64,000 nucleotides of DNA from Xylocopa sonorina (Eukaryota; Arthropoda; Insecta; Hymenoptera; Apidae): contig NW_027490383.1 of assembly GCF_050948175.1 (NCBI RefSeq), positions 62,001 to 126,000 of the forward strand, written 5' to 3'. The notes beneath the pieces were generated by a model. The model did no database searches, was not told where the DNA came from, and saw nothing but the letters and a program-made list of their open reading frames with translations. Of the stretch, positions 40,790 through 52,030 are shown piece by piece. The position numbers were made by a program, and so were the translations under genes. Within the stretch, counting starts at the first letter, position 1. The number at the start of each line of letters is the position of its first letter.

Positions 40790-41306
40790 TTAACAGATTT
40801 TATTAACCTAGAATCATCATTTGACGGATGTATCAATCTACTTTGTAGCTCCATCAGTTTCGTTTTCTGCTCGCTACTTTCCATTTTCAGTTCCGTATAC
40901 TTATCCTTTATCATCATCATATATGTTGCGTAAAATTACAATAACTTTTTGTCCTCAAATTTTGCGGATATTTCAATTAAATTTCCTTTGATTAAATAAA
41001 CGGAAATTAAAAAACAGTGGCACGTACCATTTCTTGGAAACGTTGTATCGTAATTTGCATCTGACTGTTTTGAAAGGCACGCACTTTACTTAACGTTTGC
41101 AATGATTCGGTTAGCGAAGTAAAGAAATATTCTACTTTCGAAATTGTTGGCTCTTGTAATTCTAAGGCAAATATATTCATCTGTCGACATCGTGAACATT
41201 GTTTTTTGGCAAAATTTCAGAAAAACAAATATATTATAAGTAAAATAATAAACATCATAATATTAAATTTAACTCTGTTCATCGTTGCCTTGTTGGACAC
41301 ATCCAT
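40790..41306 (-). pseudogene. Two-exon remnant of a membrane/coiled-coil protein-like gene, SD copy 2
   Basis: Exon A (41028-41306) starts MDVSNKATMNRVKFN with the hydrophobic segment, then hits TGA at 41217-41219, where copy 1 has TGG (Trp). Past that stop the frame stays open through KVRAFQNSQMQI to the donor AATG/GTACGT at 41027. Exon B (from about 40905 downward) begins after an acceptor-like ...GATAAAG and reads DKYTELKMESSEQKTKLMEL then QSRLIHPSNDDSRL, Leu/Met-spaced like a coiled coil. The two SD copies therefore carry different disabling changes in what was one frame. Family not recognised; a Golgi-type single-pass protein is only a thought. Confidence 0.45.
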
Positions 41307-43130
41307 AACAATATACAGGTTGGGGCAGTAATAATTAGCACCTCAGATATCCACGAAACTGTAAGTTTCATAGAAGTCTTTGCTAATATAAAATTGCATA
41401 GTACAAAGGGCCCATCCGTTGATGAAAATAGTTTTTTTGTAAGTGGAGTTATGTTGGACATATGAAGGTTTTCTTCATTTTTTAAAATGAATTGGTATGT
41501 CCATTCTTCCGTAATACGATAGAGCACTTTAAAGCAGGTTTAACGATCTGTAACATGAAGGTATGGAAGGTTACAAAAAGTAAAGAAAGGCGATAATACT
41601 CACGGATTTGATAGTAAATGAAACATACGTATTGTAAACAGTGGTGGAAGGCGTAATACTTACCGTTTACTTCACTGTGAATAAACACTTTTCGAAGGGC
41701 ATTTCAATAGTTTGCAGCATAAGTTAAACATGATAAGATTAGTATTGAAAAATCGGTTCGAATACGTTTGGTTAGGCTGTCCTTTGTGTCGTTCATTTTA
41801 TAAGTACTAAGCTGCGGGTTTCTGAGAACAGCTCACAAAATTGTTGAACTATGGAAGATTATCATTGTGAATTTGAATCAAAAGGTAATTAAATTCCATT
41901 AAATAGTAAACAGATCTCAATGTTTCATTTTAGATAGTAAGATTAGATACTCTTTACAAAACTACAAGAATGGATACATACCTTTCTGTTATTATTATTT
42001 CATAAAGAATTATAATTGCAATTATATAGTTCATTGCGATAAAAAATGTTTCTCAGAAAATTCTGAATATTAAATTAAAGAATCAAGTAAAACATTTTTA
42101 ATAATTACGAATATGAAAAATACTTGAACATTCCAATAGAAAGATGTCCAAACAGGAGTTAGAAAAGTTAAATATTCAATTTCAATTCCAGAATTCATCT
42201 ATAAGAGGTAAAATGTTTTGGAAGCTTTAATTACAGTCTTTAATGCAAGCAGTTGGGCAGTATTTCAATTTTTAAGAAAATTGATGAAAGTCAACCATTT
42301 TGAAGTGGTCAGAATCTTTGTCGTTTGAGCAATAAGTGAATAACAAATAACTGCATAAATTCCAGGCTTAAAAACTTATGGATTAAATCCTATGCAGACT
42401 CGTTTATGAGCGAGTTACTAAATAATAATCCACACTAAGTAATCATTTTAAAACTTAAACGATTACATCTCGCGAACTTTCAAAGATATCAGAAGCGTGA
42501 AAAGTATGTGGTTTATCAAAAACTCTTCTAAAAGAACGGACGAAGCCAATAGAAATCTTTGTTGAAGTAAGCAAGTTCTAAAGTTCTAAGCAACGCGATG
42601 GCCCTTATCTGCCTATGTTTCATAGCAAGTAAGTTCTGAATTTCTATGAAATCCGATGGAATTCCTCACTACTAATGTTTCAAGGTAAGTTCTCAAATTC
42701 TCAGTTCTACGCTTAAGACTATGTGTGTTCTATATATCTATGTAAAGTGATGGTTCCTATTAGTTGTGACGGAAACCTATATATAGTAAGTCAGAGAAGC
42801 TCGAAGGGGATAATTATCTAAATGCTTTAAGGTGTAAAACGAACTTTAATCTAAAGCGATCTATCGTTCCAAGGTATCCGCTCACGTACAACTTTTCTTG
42901 GGCACCAGATGCTCAGAAAGTAGCAAAGCGATAGACTACACGACCCTGGGAACCCTGGGGCGGAACAACCCTTGAAACATCGAAATGCTCCTCCTCTCGA
43001 CTACGCCTACCCAAGTACACACTCAGGTCGCGCGATACTGAAGTCGCGGCATGTTTATTTATGGTCTCGACCTGGGTTTAACTAACAAGGGCTACGGGAA
43101 ACTACGCAACACGCCCCGAATTACCGCGTA

Positions 43131-43430
43131 TCATAACTCGCTTCACGATATAAGATACAATATACAATATGCGACACAAGAAATGGGACGCTTTAGCGAA
43201 TAAGCACTCACGTTCTCTTCTTCAGGTTCCTTGAATTCGCTGGGTGTCCCTGAGGGGATCATCGTGATCATTTAAATTGCGTAGCGCCTCGTGCGCCGCG
43301 CTCCCATGGCCCACCTGCAGGGCCGCTGGACTTTTGACTTCTCTTTAGGGGGTTAAGGATGGTTGAGGACCTTCTCACATCCCAGAGCATTACAAAGCAC
43401 AGAAGCATATAAGCATAATGCGATGCTATG
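43131..43430 (+). repeat. Shortened direct copy of the GC-rich leader, right of SD copy 2
   Basis: 43195-43390 aligns with parts of 38140-38640: CACTCACGTTCTC, CTGGGTGTCCCTGAGGG versus TAGAGGGAGTCCTCTGG, GTGCGCCGCGCTCCCATGGC, and GGACCTTCTCACATCCCAGAG. The (CT)n part and about 250 bp are missing. The first 60 bp (43131-43190) is AT-rich with no recognised content. Confidence 0.6.
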
Positions 43431-44550
43431 AATATTACATCTTATCATGAAATATAGAAGTAAGATGCGCAGCTGCGTTTTACGAAGCATTAGAACTCTA
43501 TTGCTTCTAAACCTTCAGATCTAGAAACGATAGTCCGTCGCAAGGAAGTGTGGCATTTACATTCTTTTGAAGTGTAGAAGAGGTATACATAACACTTCGT
43601 AATGAATATTATATCTTACCATCAAACATAGAAAAGAGCTGCGATATCGCGTTTTAAGAAGCATTACAACACTAGAGCTTCGATACGTAGACATCTGGAA
43701 ACGCTATTTCATAGCAAAGAAGAGTGGCATTTACATTCTTTTGAAGTGTAGACGTGGTAATCATTACACTTCGCAATGAATATTATATCTTATCATGAAA
43801 CATAGAAATGAGGTGCGACATCGCATTTTAAGAAGTATTACAACTATATTGCTTCGATACGTAGACATCTGGAAACGCATTTCCTAGCAAGGAAGTGTGG
43901 CATTTACATTCTTTTGAAGTGTAGTCGAGGCATACATAACACTTCGCAATGTATAATATATCATATCATGAAACATAGAAATGAGATGCGATATCCCGTT
44001 CTAAGAAGCGTTAGAACTATATTACTTCGATTTGTAGATATTTGGAAACTCATTTCCTACCAAACAAGTGTGGCATTTACATTCTTTTGAAGTGGATACG
44101 AGGTATACATGACACTTCGCAATGAATATGATATCTTATCATGAGACATAGAAACGAGATGCGATATCCCGTTCTAAGAAGCATTAGAACTCTATTGCTT
44201 CGATGCGTAGAGATCTGCAAACGCTATTTCCTAGCAAGGAAGTGTCGCATTTACATTCATTTGAGGTATATGCGAGGTATAAATGAAACTTCGCAATGAA
44301 TATTATATCTTATCATGAAACATTGAAATGAGACGCGATATCGCGCTTTAAGAAGCATTAGTACTTTATTGCTACGATACGTAGATATCTGGAGACGCTA
44401 TTTCCTAGCAAGGAAGTGTCGCATTTACATTCTTTTGAAGTGTAGTCGAGTTATACATTACACTTCGCAATGAATATTATATCTTATCATGGAACATAAA
44501 AATGAGATGCAATATCGCGTTTCAAGAAGCATTAGATCTCTTTTACTTCT
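43431..44550 (+). repeat. Satellite (sat-1), orientation A, about 6 monomers
   Basis: Begins with two diverged monomers, then GTGTGGCATTT-type monomers (43550-44100), then GTGTCGCATTT-type. This is the same subtype order as in the A array right of SD copy 1. Breaks off at CTTTTACTTC near 44550, where the sequence turns to the opposite strand. Confidence 0.93.
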
Positions 44551-47500
44551 TTAAAGGAATGTAAACTCTGCAGTTCCTTGGAACGGGATGGTGCTTCACA
44601 GTATCTGTGTGTGAAAACCATGAAGTTCTAATGCTCCGCGCAACGCAATAATACATCTCATTTCAACGTTTCAGAGTAAGTAACCTGTAATCTTCTAAGC
44701 ATATCATTATGCTCATCTGCTCATTCACTTCAAACGAATGTGAATTTTACAGTTCCTTGCGGGTAAGTATAGTTCTGTGCACAGAAGGTTACAGCTCACT
44801 TACTTTGAGATGTTAAAATAGTATGCGCCATCGCATTGCGTTGAACGTTGGGAATTTGTTTTGACACGCAGACACTATGACACACTATCCTGCTGCATGG
44901 AACCGTATAATTCACATTTTTTGTAGAGTTGAAGCAGATAAGCAAAATGCAGTGCATTGATGATTACAGTATCCTTACGTGGAAACATTGAAATGAAATG
45001 AGCCATCGCATTGCACGGAGCATTAGAATTTTACTGCTTTGACGCATATACTGCAGAGGAGACATTTCGTTGCATAGTACTGTAGAATTCACATACTTTT
45101 GAAATGTAGAAGAGGATAAGCATTATGCTTTGTATAGAAGATTACAGCTTATCTAATTTGAAGCGTTAGAATGAGATGTGACTTCGTATTGCATGTACCA
45201 GAAGGATTCAACTGTATTGCCACGCAGACACTGTTAAGCGCCATCTCGTTGAATTGAACTGTAGATTTCAGATTCTTTAGAAATGTGGAAGAAGATAAGC
45301 ATAATGCTATGCGTAGATCATTACAGCTTACTTACTTTGAAACGTTGAAATGATGTGCGCCTTCGCATTGTATGTAGCATCAGAAAACCATTGCTTTTAC
45401 ATGTAGAGACAATGGAGCGCCATCTTGTTGCAAGCAAACGTAGGATTAACATTCTTTTCAAGCTTAGAAGCAGATAATAATAATGTGATGAGTAGAACAT
45501 TACAACCTACATACTTTGAAACGATGAAATGATATGCGTTATCCTGTTGCTAGGACCTTACTTACTTTGAAATGCTGATATGAGATGCGTCATCCCAATG
45601 CATGGAACTGTAAAATGTACATTCTTTTGAACATGTCAAAGCAATTGAATTCCAAAATTTTATGCAACGCAATGGTGCTTCTCAGTCCTGCGTTTGAAGG
45701 AAATGAGTTGTTAGTTTGTATACAACTTAATTATGCACACTGTGATTCACGTTACAAAGTATGCAATTTCTACAGATCCATGTAACAGGACATTGTTTCT
45801 AAGTGGCATCTTATCAAAGCAATTGAATTCCAAAGCTACGTGCAACGCGATGACTCTTCTTAGATTTACGTTACAAGGTAAGTAATTTTAAAGGTTTTAT
45901 ACGAAGCAAATATGCTTATTTTGGTTGTACGTTATAAGGCACGTAATTTGTACAGACCAATGTAACTGTATAGTGCTTCTAAGTGTCAACTTGACACAAT
46001 AAGCGCTATGTAGATACACGAGTCCGTATAAATTACACACATTGTAATGTAGTATGTATTCACATTCTTTTGAAGTGTAGAAGCTAATAAACATATCGCG
46101 TTGCACTGAATATTACATCATATCATGACACATTGGAATGAGCTGCGACACCGCTTTGAATGAAGTATTAGAAATCCATTGCTTCCACACGTAGACGTCT
46201 AGAAATGCCATACCTTTGCAAATCAGTTTATGATCCACAATCTTTTGAAGTCTGAAAGCAGATAAACATAACGCTATGCATTGAGTATTACACCTTATTA
46301 TGAAACATCGAAGTGAGATGCGAGATCGCGTTGAATGAAGCATTTAAACTCTATTGCTTCGACACGTAGACATCTAGAAACGCTATTCCGTTAAAGGTCA
46401 GTTTAGGATTCACATTCTGTTCACGTTTAGAAGCAGATAGACATAACGCGTTGCATTGAAATTACATCCTACCATGAAACTTTGTAATGAGACGCAACAT
46501 TGCGTTGAATGGAGCAGTAGAAGTATATTTCATTGGCATGCAGATAATATGGAGCGCCATCTTGAATTGTATATTTCTCATTCTTTTGAAGAGCTCCAGC
46601 AGATAAGCATAATGCTATGCATTGAAGGCTATAGCTTTCTCACTTTAAAACGTTGAAATGAGAAATACCATCGCATTGCATGTAGAACTAGCACTATACT
46701 GCTTTGACACGTAGACAATACGAAGCGCCATCCCGTTGCATGAAGCTGTATAATTCACATTCATTTGATGACTAGAAGCAGTTAAGCATAATGCTATGCA
46801 TAGGGGATTACAGCTTGCTTACATTGAAACGTTGAAATGCGTTGCGCCAACGCATTGCATGGAGCATCGGAACTCTCTTGCTCTGACACGTAAACACTAT
46901 AAAGCGCCATTTCGTTTCAAGGAATTGTAGAATTCACATTCCTTTGAAGTGCAGAAACAGATAAGTATAATGCGATGCACAGAATGGTACAGCTTTCATA
47001 CTCTGAAACTTATCGCTTTGTACGATTCAGAAGAATATGAATTTGCAGTTCGCTGCAACCAGATGGCGCTTCATAATATCTGTGTCTCATTGCAATAGAG
47101 ATCTACTGCTCCAAGTAATGCAATGGCGCATTTCAATTCAACGTTTCAAAGTTAGTAAGCTATTAATTTATATGATTAGCATTATGTTTATCTGATTCAG
47201 CGCATCATAAGAATGTGAATTCTTCAGTTCCAAGCAACGGGATGGCGGTTCGTATTGCCTGCGTGTCAAAGTAATTGATGCCTGATGATCCATGCAATCT
47301 GATGGCGCTTTTCATTTCAATGGTTCAATCCAACGAGACTGTAATCTTTTGTGCGTAGCATTATTCTTGTCTGTTTGTACACTTGAAAAGAATGTGAACT
47401 CTACAGTTCCTTGCTATGGGATCTCGCTACATTGTGTCTTCATGTTAAAGCTATTGAGATCTAAATGCTCCATGTGTCTCAATGGCGCGACTCATTTCAA

Positions 47501-48403
47501 CGATTCAAACTAAGTAAGTTTTAAGGATCTCTACATCGCATTATACTTATCAGCTTTTACACTTAAAAATAATAGCAATTCCAAATTTCCTTGCCACTGG
47601 TTAGTGCTTCATATTGTCTACCTGTAAAAGCAATGGAGTTCAAAATCTTATGTGCATCACGAGCGTTCGTCGCATTTCAAAATTTCAATGTATGTTACCT
47701 GTAACTCTCAATGCTTCTTCTAATACCTATCTGTTTATACACTTCAAAAGAATATGACTTCTACAGTTCCATGTAACGGGAAGCTGCTTCATAGCTTCGG
47801 CGTGTCAAAGCAATGCAGTTCTAGTGCTATATGTATGGTGTTGGCTCATCTCTTTTCAACATTCGAAAGTATGTGTGTAATGTTCTATATATCTTATTAT
47901 CCATATAAGCTTCTATGCGTCAAATGAGTGTGAATCGTAATGTAGTTACAAGCGACTGTACGATTCATGATTGTGTCTTCGTGTCAATGCAATAGAGTTC
48001 TAATGCTTTATGCAATGCGATAGCGCAAATCATTTCAACGATTCATAGTAAGTTAGCTGTAACTTTGTACGCTTTGCATTTTGTTGATCTGTTTCTACAT
48101 TTCAGAAGAATGCGAATTCTACAGATAAATGCATCGGGATGCCGTTTCATGGTGTCTACGTGTATAAGCAATAGAGTTCTAATGCTACATGCTGTGTGGT
48201 GGGCTGTCTCATTTCAACGTTCGAAAGCAAGAATGTTGTAATGTTCTCTGTATCGCATTATCCTTAACTACCTCTACACTTCAAACGAATGGAAATTCGA
48301 CTGTTGCTTGCACGGGGCTGGGGTTTCGTATTGTCTGCTTGCCAAAGCTGTAGTGATCTAATGCTCCACGCAATGCGATGGCACATTTAATTTCTACGTT
48401 TAG
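44551..48403. repeat. Diverged satellite (sat-2), mosaic of both orientations
   Basis: About 21 monomers of roughly 176-180 bp with words GATAAGCATAATGCTATGC, ACTTTGAAACGTTGAAATGAG and CGCCATCGCATTGCATGGAGC. They are clearly homologous to sat-1 by word order (GAAGTGTAGA.., ..ATTCACATTCTTTTGAAGTG). Orientation by eye: B 44551-44763, A 44765-45632, B 45635-46050, A 46055-47008, B 47020-48399. Short open frames here are incidental. No gene seen. Confidence 0.85.
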
Positions 48404-49630
48404 CACGTTGACGCCGGCGTGCATCACATGTGAGTCACACGTGTCTGTTCCGTGAGGCAGTGTGCATCTCCGGTGGGTCACACGCGTCTATTTCGTGGGC
48501 CGGCGTGCATCACGATGGGTCGAACTTATATTTCACAAAGTAGATAGTACAAAATAGGTTTATTTTTCAATTCTCAGCATAATAAACAGACATTCTATAT
48601 TTAAAACATAACAAACTAATATTATAAACCTAACTTAATTATTTAATTTTTGAAATCATGTTGGGTAGAGTTCCGGTTGGCCCTTACATCAGTTACAACA
48701 GATTTTTACGTTTATCGCCTTACTCGCGGCATACTGTTTACCATTTATTCTAGACATACGTTTGTAACATTCTTTACACGTCTAGTTTTTCTCGCGCGTC
48801 CTTGGAATGACCGCAGAAAATGTGTACGCTTCTTGGGCACTGCTTTAGTTTCAGATGACGTTTGTTCACCGTGATGATCCACTGTACTGAGGAGATAATC
48901 AATAATTTTTTCGCGGAAGTTTAATATTTTCATACCTTTGGTACTCCATTTTCTATGCATATAATAGACATTGACGAGAGAAGTCCCGCATACTAATTCG
49001 ATATCTATTTTCCTATACCACTTTACTGTTCTGCGTAATCAACTGTGATAAGAAGACATCTGGTCGGATGGTCAAATCACTTCTTAGCCTTGTTATAAAG
49101 GAACATTGTATCCGGCTTTAACTTATTATTTCTACACTGGACAATAACACATTTGCGGTTTTCAGAAGTGGCTAGCATGCATACCGGCTTCTTATACGTC
49201 CACTTTAAAAACTTAAAGCCGCTCCGATTTTGAAAATACATGAAGCTACCCCGTTGCAATTTCCGTTTAGCCTACAGCGGAAGAAATTGTGTATTAACTT
49301 TTACTGTACCATAAATAAATGTTACTTTTTGCAGAAGTTTCTTGGCCAAAGGGACACAAATATATAAACTATTTTCCTGTAATATGCGGCTTTCAAATAA
49401 TAATTCACCCTCCAACGTCATAACTACAGCATGCGCATGTGCTTTCGCTATTCTGGTTGCATTATTTCCGGCATAAATAAGAATATTATGTGCGTATCCT
49501 TCCGGAAGGCACAGTTTACAATGTTTTATACCATGTATATGCCGCTTTCCTGGGATATATTGACAAAAACTGTAGCGTCCCCGCCATGGAACCATGATTT
49601 CGTCGATTACAATATTTTTACCGGGCTTAA
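48404..49630 (-). pseudogene. Older piggyBac-like transposase, C-terminal part (interrupted by the element at 49631)
   Basis: A DDE-type piggyBac transposase relic. Minus-strand reading from 49630 down gives DEIMVPWRGR, QYIPGKRH and KLCLPEGYAHNILIYAGNN, then AVVMTLEGELLFES, PLAKKLL, a frameshift, SGFKFLKWTYKKPVCMLAT and KLKPDTMFLYNKAKK. Further frameshifts follow, then the basic tail and a Cys-rich C-terminal domain (CKECY ... CKGQPEL) with two of its cysteines lost, to about 48640. The left element end is at 48404 (CACGTTGACGCCGG after TTAG, a decayed TTAA), followed by imperfect subterminal repeats (GGGTCACACGCGTC-like) to 48530. The 5' part continues at 51743-52030. Multiple frameshifts and stops make it non-functional. 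Confidence 0.85.
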
Positions 49631-49646
49631 CACGTTGAGTGCTACG
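49631..49646 (+). repeat. Left terminal inverted repeat, younger piggyBac-like element
   Basis: CACGTTGAGTGCTACG, perfect 16 bp match to the reverse complement of 51727-51742. The older element starts CACGTTGACGCC, so the family shares CACGTTGA. Confidence 0.9.
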
Positions 49647-49755
49647 TCAGTCCCCAGGAACTAACAGTGAACTTTCCGTTCAAGCGGCGTCAGTCCCCAG
49701 GGACTGACAATCGACTTTTCGTTTGGATAACGTGGATTCTAGGGACTGACAGCGA
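49646..49755 (+). repeat. Subterminal repeats (possible transposase-binding sites)
   Basis: Three copies of GTCAGTCCCCAGGGACTGAC, or parts of it, at about 49646, 49689 and 49738, spaced roughly 43-50 bp. The middle copy is a 9 bp-arm palindrome (GTCAGTCCC-CA-GGGACTGAC, 49689-49708). Each is followed by a CGACTT/GAACTT word. The role is inferred from their position next to the inverted repeat. Confidence 0.6.
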
Positions 49756-49842
49756 ACTTCTTGTTTGGTCGACATCGGTGCATCAGACTGGCATTGTAAA
49801 GGGTTAAATTATTAATGACAATTAACAAATTTATACTAATAT

Positions 49843-51406
49843 TTAATGAAGTTTATTAAAACATTTTAAACAAAGATGTGACTGCGATTTGTACATTTTA
49901 CAGTATGTAGTAACTTCCTTTGTCATTTTCCTCGCTAACTGGCGTCCGAACATTTTTGTGTTTGTGCTGTAACATTCAACACAATATTTTCGTACTTCAT
50001 GCGCCTTTCCTTCCTTCTTATGAAATTTGTGAATTCGTCTACTTGTATCGGCCCTAATTGAGGTTTTGTCATGTGAATGTCGTGTGAGAGCATTTACCAA
50101 TTGTTTTTGGAATGTTGTAATTGACATCTTTCTTCCTGTTACATTTTGGGACATACGTAACGCATTCACGACGACAATATTCAAAAGAAGGTCGAATGCC
50201 AGTTTTCTATACCATTTTAGAGACCTTCTAAGTGGACTGCTGTAAGCACCCATTTGATCAGACAGAACAATCGCTGTTTTACCTTTATTATGATCAATAA
50301 TAATTTTTGGTTTGCAGGATACGCCTGTTCTTGTTATTATGGATTTCATTTCGTCAGAATGCTTGATCGAAAGAACTAAAACATCCCTCTTGTGTTTCCA
50401 TTTCATGATTGTAATCCCTTTACTGTTCTCTTGGGCAATGACTTCTCTGCGTCGCAGTTTGGCTGTCACAACTTTACTTGGATTGCCTCTTCGATTTGGT
50501 CGAAGAGTACCAACCAAATGCGTATTTTTTGTTATAAGTTTGGTTACTAAATCCACACTCCTATAATAATTATCTGTGTATAAAGTATGGCCTTCGTGAA
50601 ACACATTTTCACATAAATTCATGACAACATTTGTTGTATTTTTTTATCCAATGATTGCCGATGTAAATGCAAAGATTATATGTGTAATGATTATCACAGC
50701 ACAATTTAAGTATTTTATTGCATATCTATGCTTTTTTTGTTTCATGTACTGTCTAACTATGATCCGTCCACGGAATGGTATTACCATCTCGTCGATGCAT
50801 AACATTTCAACAGGATCATAATATTTTTTAAAATTTATATTTAATTCTTGTATTAAAAATTCACGTTTATTAAAAATGCAACATTCTCAACAGAATTTTA
50901 AATCTGTCTCTACTCATAATTTTCCGCGGGAATGTCTGAATAAACAATAGATCCTTAGACCAATACAGATACAAAGATGGAAGCTTTACCAATCCCATCC
51001 ACAAAACCACTCCAAAAAACCTCTTTATTTCGTCCTTATCTGTTGGCACCTACTTTTCAACACGTTTGGAAGCGATTGTTCTTTGTGTCGCATAAATATC
51101 TGTTTGTTGGCTTATATGTTAAAATAGTTTATCTGTCACATAAAGGCCGTAAAAATCTTCCATTGTGCACCAATTTTGCATTTCTTCATGAACGAGTTTA
51201 GCACTATGGAGACTTGAGGAATTTATAATGTTTGGCTGGTTGTCTCGCGGATCAAACCAATCATTTGGATCACTTGTTTCAGTATTCCTTAGTGAACTAC
51301 TAGATGAATTGTCACTATCTGAAGATGGTAGTTGTATTACACGCCGACATTTGCGTGGTGCAAATGGCTCACTCGACGTGTCACTATCTATTCGTCCTCT
51401 CAACAT
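49843..51406 (-). pseudogene. piggyBac-like transposase (about 520 codons), inactivated
   Basis: N-terminus at 51406 (MLRGRIDSDTSSEPF), acidic/Ser-rich as usual, then stops at 51119 (TAA) and about 51046 (TAG). The same frame then continues KRFFGVVLWMGLVKLPSL and MSRDRFKILLRMLHF. Next come EMLCIDEMVIPFRGR and RQYMKQKKHRYAIKY, a frameshift, and an intact 259-codon stretch (49843-50622) with LYTDNYYRSVDLVTKLI, GTLRPNRRGNP and SSPLRRSLKWYRKLAFDLL, and a Cys-rich C-terminus. The usual G-[VI]-D before the DQM motif reads AIV here, so a catalytic Asp is probably lost, and one C-terminal Cys is Tyr. Length and order fit piggyBac family transposases; it cannot be active as it stands. Confidence 0.9.
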
Positions 51407-51726
51407 TTTTATTTGATCGATACCAAAACTTTTTCAAAATGTTCACTATAAAACTGAATTCTCTCTGCTGCAATAGGTCTTTATACTCCCGTGGCTTTTT
51501 CAGAATGACTCTCACCTTGTATTTGCTCTTTCGTCTCTCTGGCATTCCCTATCCCATTATCTTATGCTTATACATTATATACAAATGCATTGCTTGTATC
51601 ATTCCGACAGTCCAAACGAAACGAATACAGGTATCAAAGTTATTGTATGTTTATACCCATTAGTCAAGCGTTCGCCATCAAGTGCTCACGCGCTGCCGCC
51701 TGAGCGAGAGATATAGCAAAAATTGG

Positions 51727-51742
51727 CGTAGCACTCAACGTG
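51727..51742 (-). repeat. Right terminal inverted repeat, younger piggyBac-like element
   Basis: CGTAGCACTCAACGTG, followed by TTAA at 51743-51746. Confidence 0.9.
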
Positions 51743-52030
51743 TTAACATTATTTTCGAAAGTGTAGACAATTGCGTTAACAATAATTCTAAGTTTATACA
51801 ATAGATCCTCAGTCCTAGCCGTAGAAATAATGGTAAAATGAAAATATCTAAGTATCGATATAAACCGATCGCGCTTCATCGCGTTTTTTTTCAATTGTTT
51901 GTATACATTTCCTTTTGAGACCAACATAATCTAATTTCAGGTAGGAGCGCTACAATCAGTATAAGCAGGACTCCATTAATAATGTTCAGTTTGTTCTCTG
52001 TCACAGGCTTCCTGGCCAGTGGGTGTTTAC
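51743..52030 (-). pseudogene. Older piggyBac-like transposase, N-terminal-side part
   Basis: Minus-strand reading gives RKPVTENKLN, LPEIRLCWS, then, after a frame change, AMKRDRFISILRYFHF, DLLYKLRIIVNA and FENN at the TTAA. This is the region preceding the DE-x-MVPWRGR block of piggyBac transposases, and it continues in 48404-49630 beyond the younger insertion. The true N-terminus and the element's right end are missing: sat-2 resumes at about 52035 in the orientation opposite to the satellite at the left end. Confidence 0.8.

Larger units (their letters stand above)
38601..43130 (+). repeat. Low-copy segment SD, copy 2 (4.5 kb)
   Basis: Direct repeat of 16889-21472 with only sparse substitutions over the AT-rich body (for example TTGTGTAATTTTTGAAATAAC at 17881 and 39544). 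It lacks about 35 bp of the GC-rich head that copy 1 has (the ...CCGAGGAGGCGTCC... piece near 17098). Two G11 tracts are present. Flanked by a GC-rich leader on the left and a shortened copy of that leader on the right. Confidence 0.85.
49627..51746 (-). mobile_element. Younger piggyBac-like element with TTAA duplication and terminal inverted repeats
   Basis: A complete-ended element of 2112 bp (49631-51742). Left end TTAA/CACGTTGAGTGCTACG at 49627-49646; right end is the exact reverse complement, CGTAGCACTCAACGTG/TTAA at 51727-51746. The 4 bp TTAA on both sides is the canonical piggyBac target duplication. It lies inside the transposase frame of an older piggyBac-like element (48404-52030): if one TTAA and the insert are ignored, the older frame continues in phase from FENN to PGKN. 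Confidence 0.92.

Noticed and set aside
48650..48874. Plus-strand open frames over the piggyBac relics (e.g. 48650-48874, 50312-50566, 51304-51663)
   Set aside because: They lie antisense to recognisable transposase coding sequence and have no similarity of their own.
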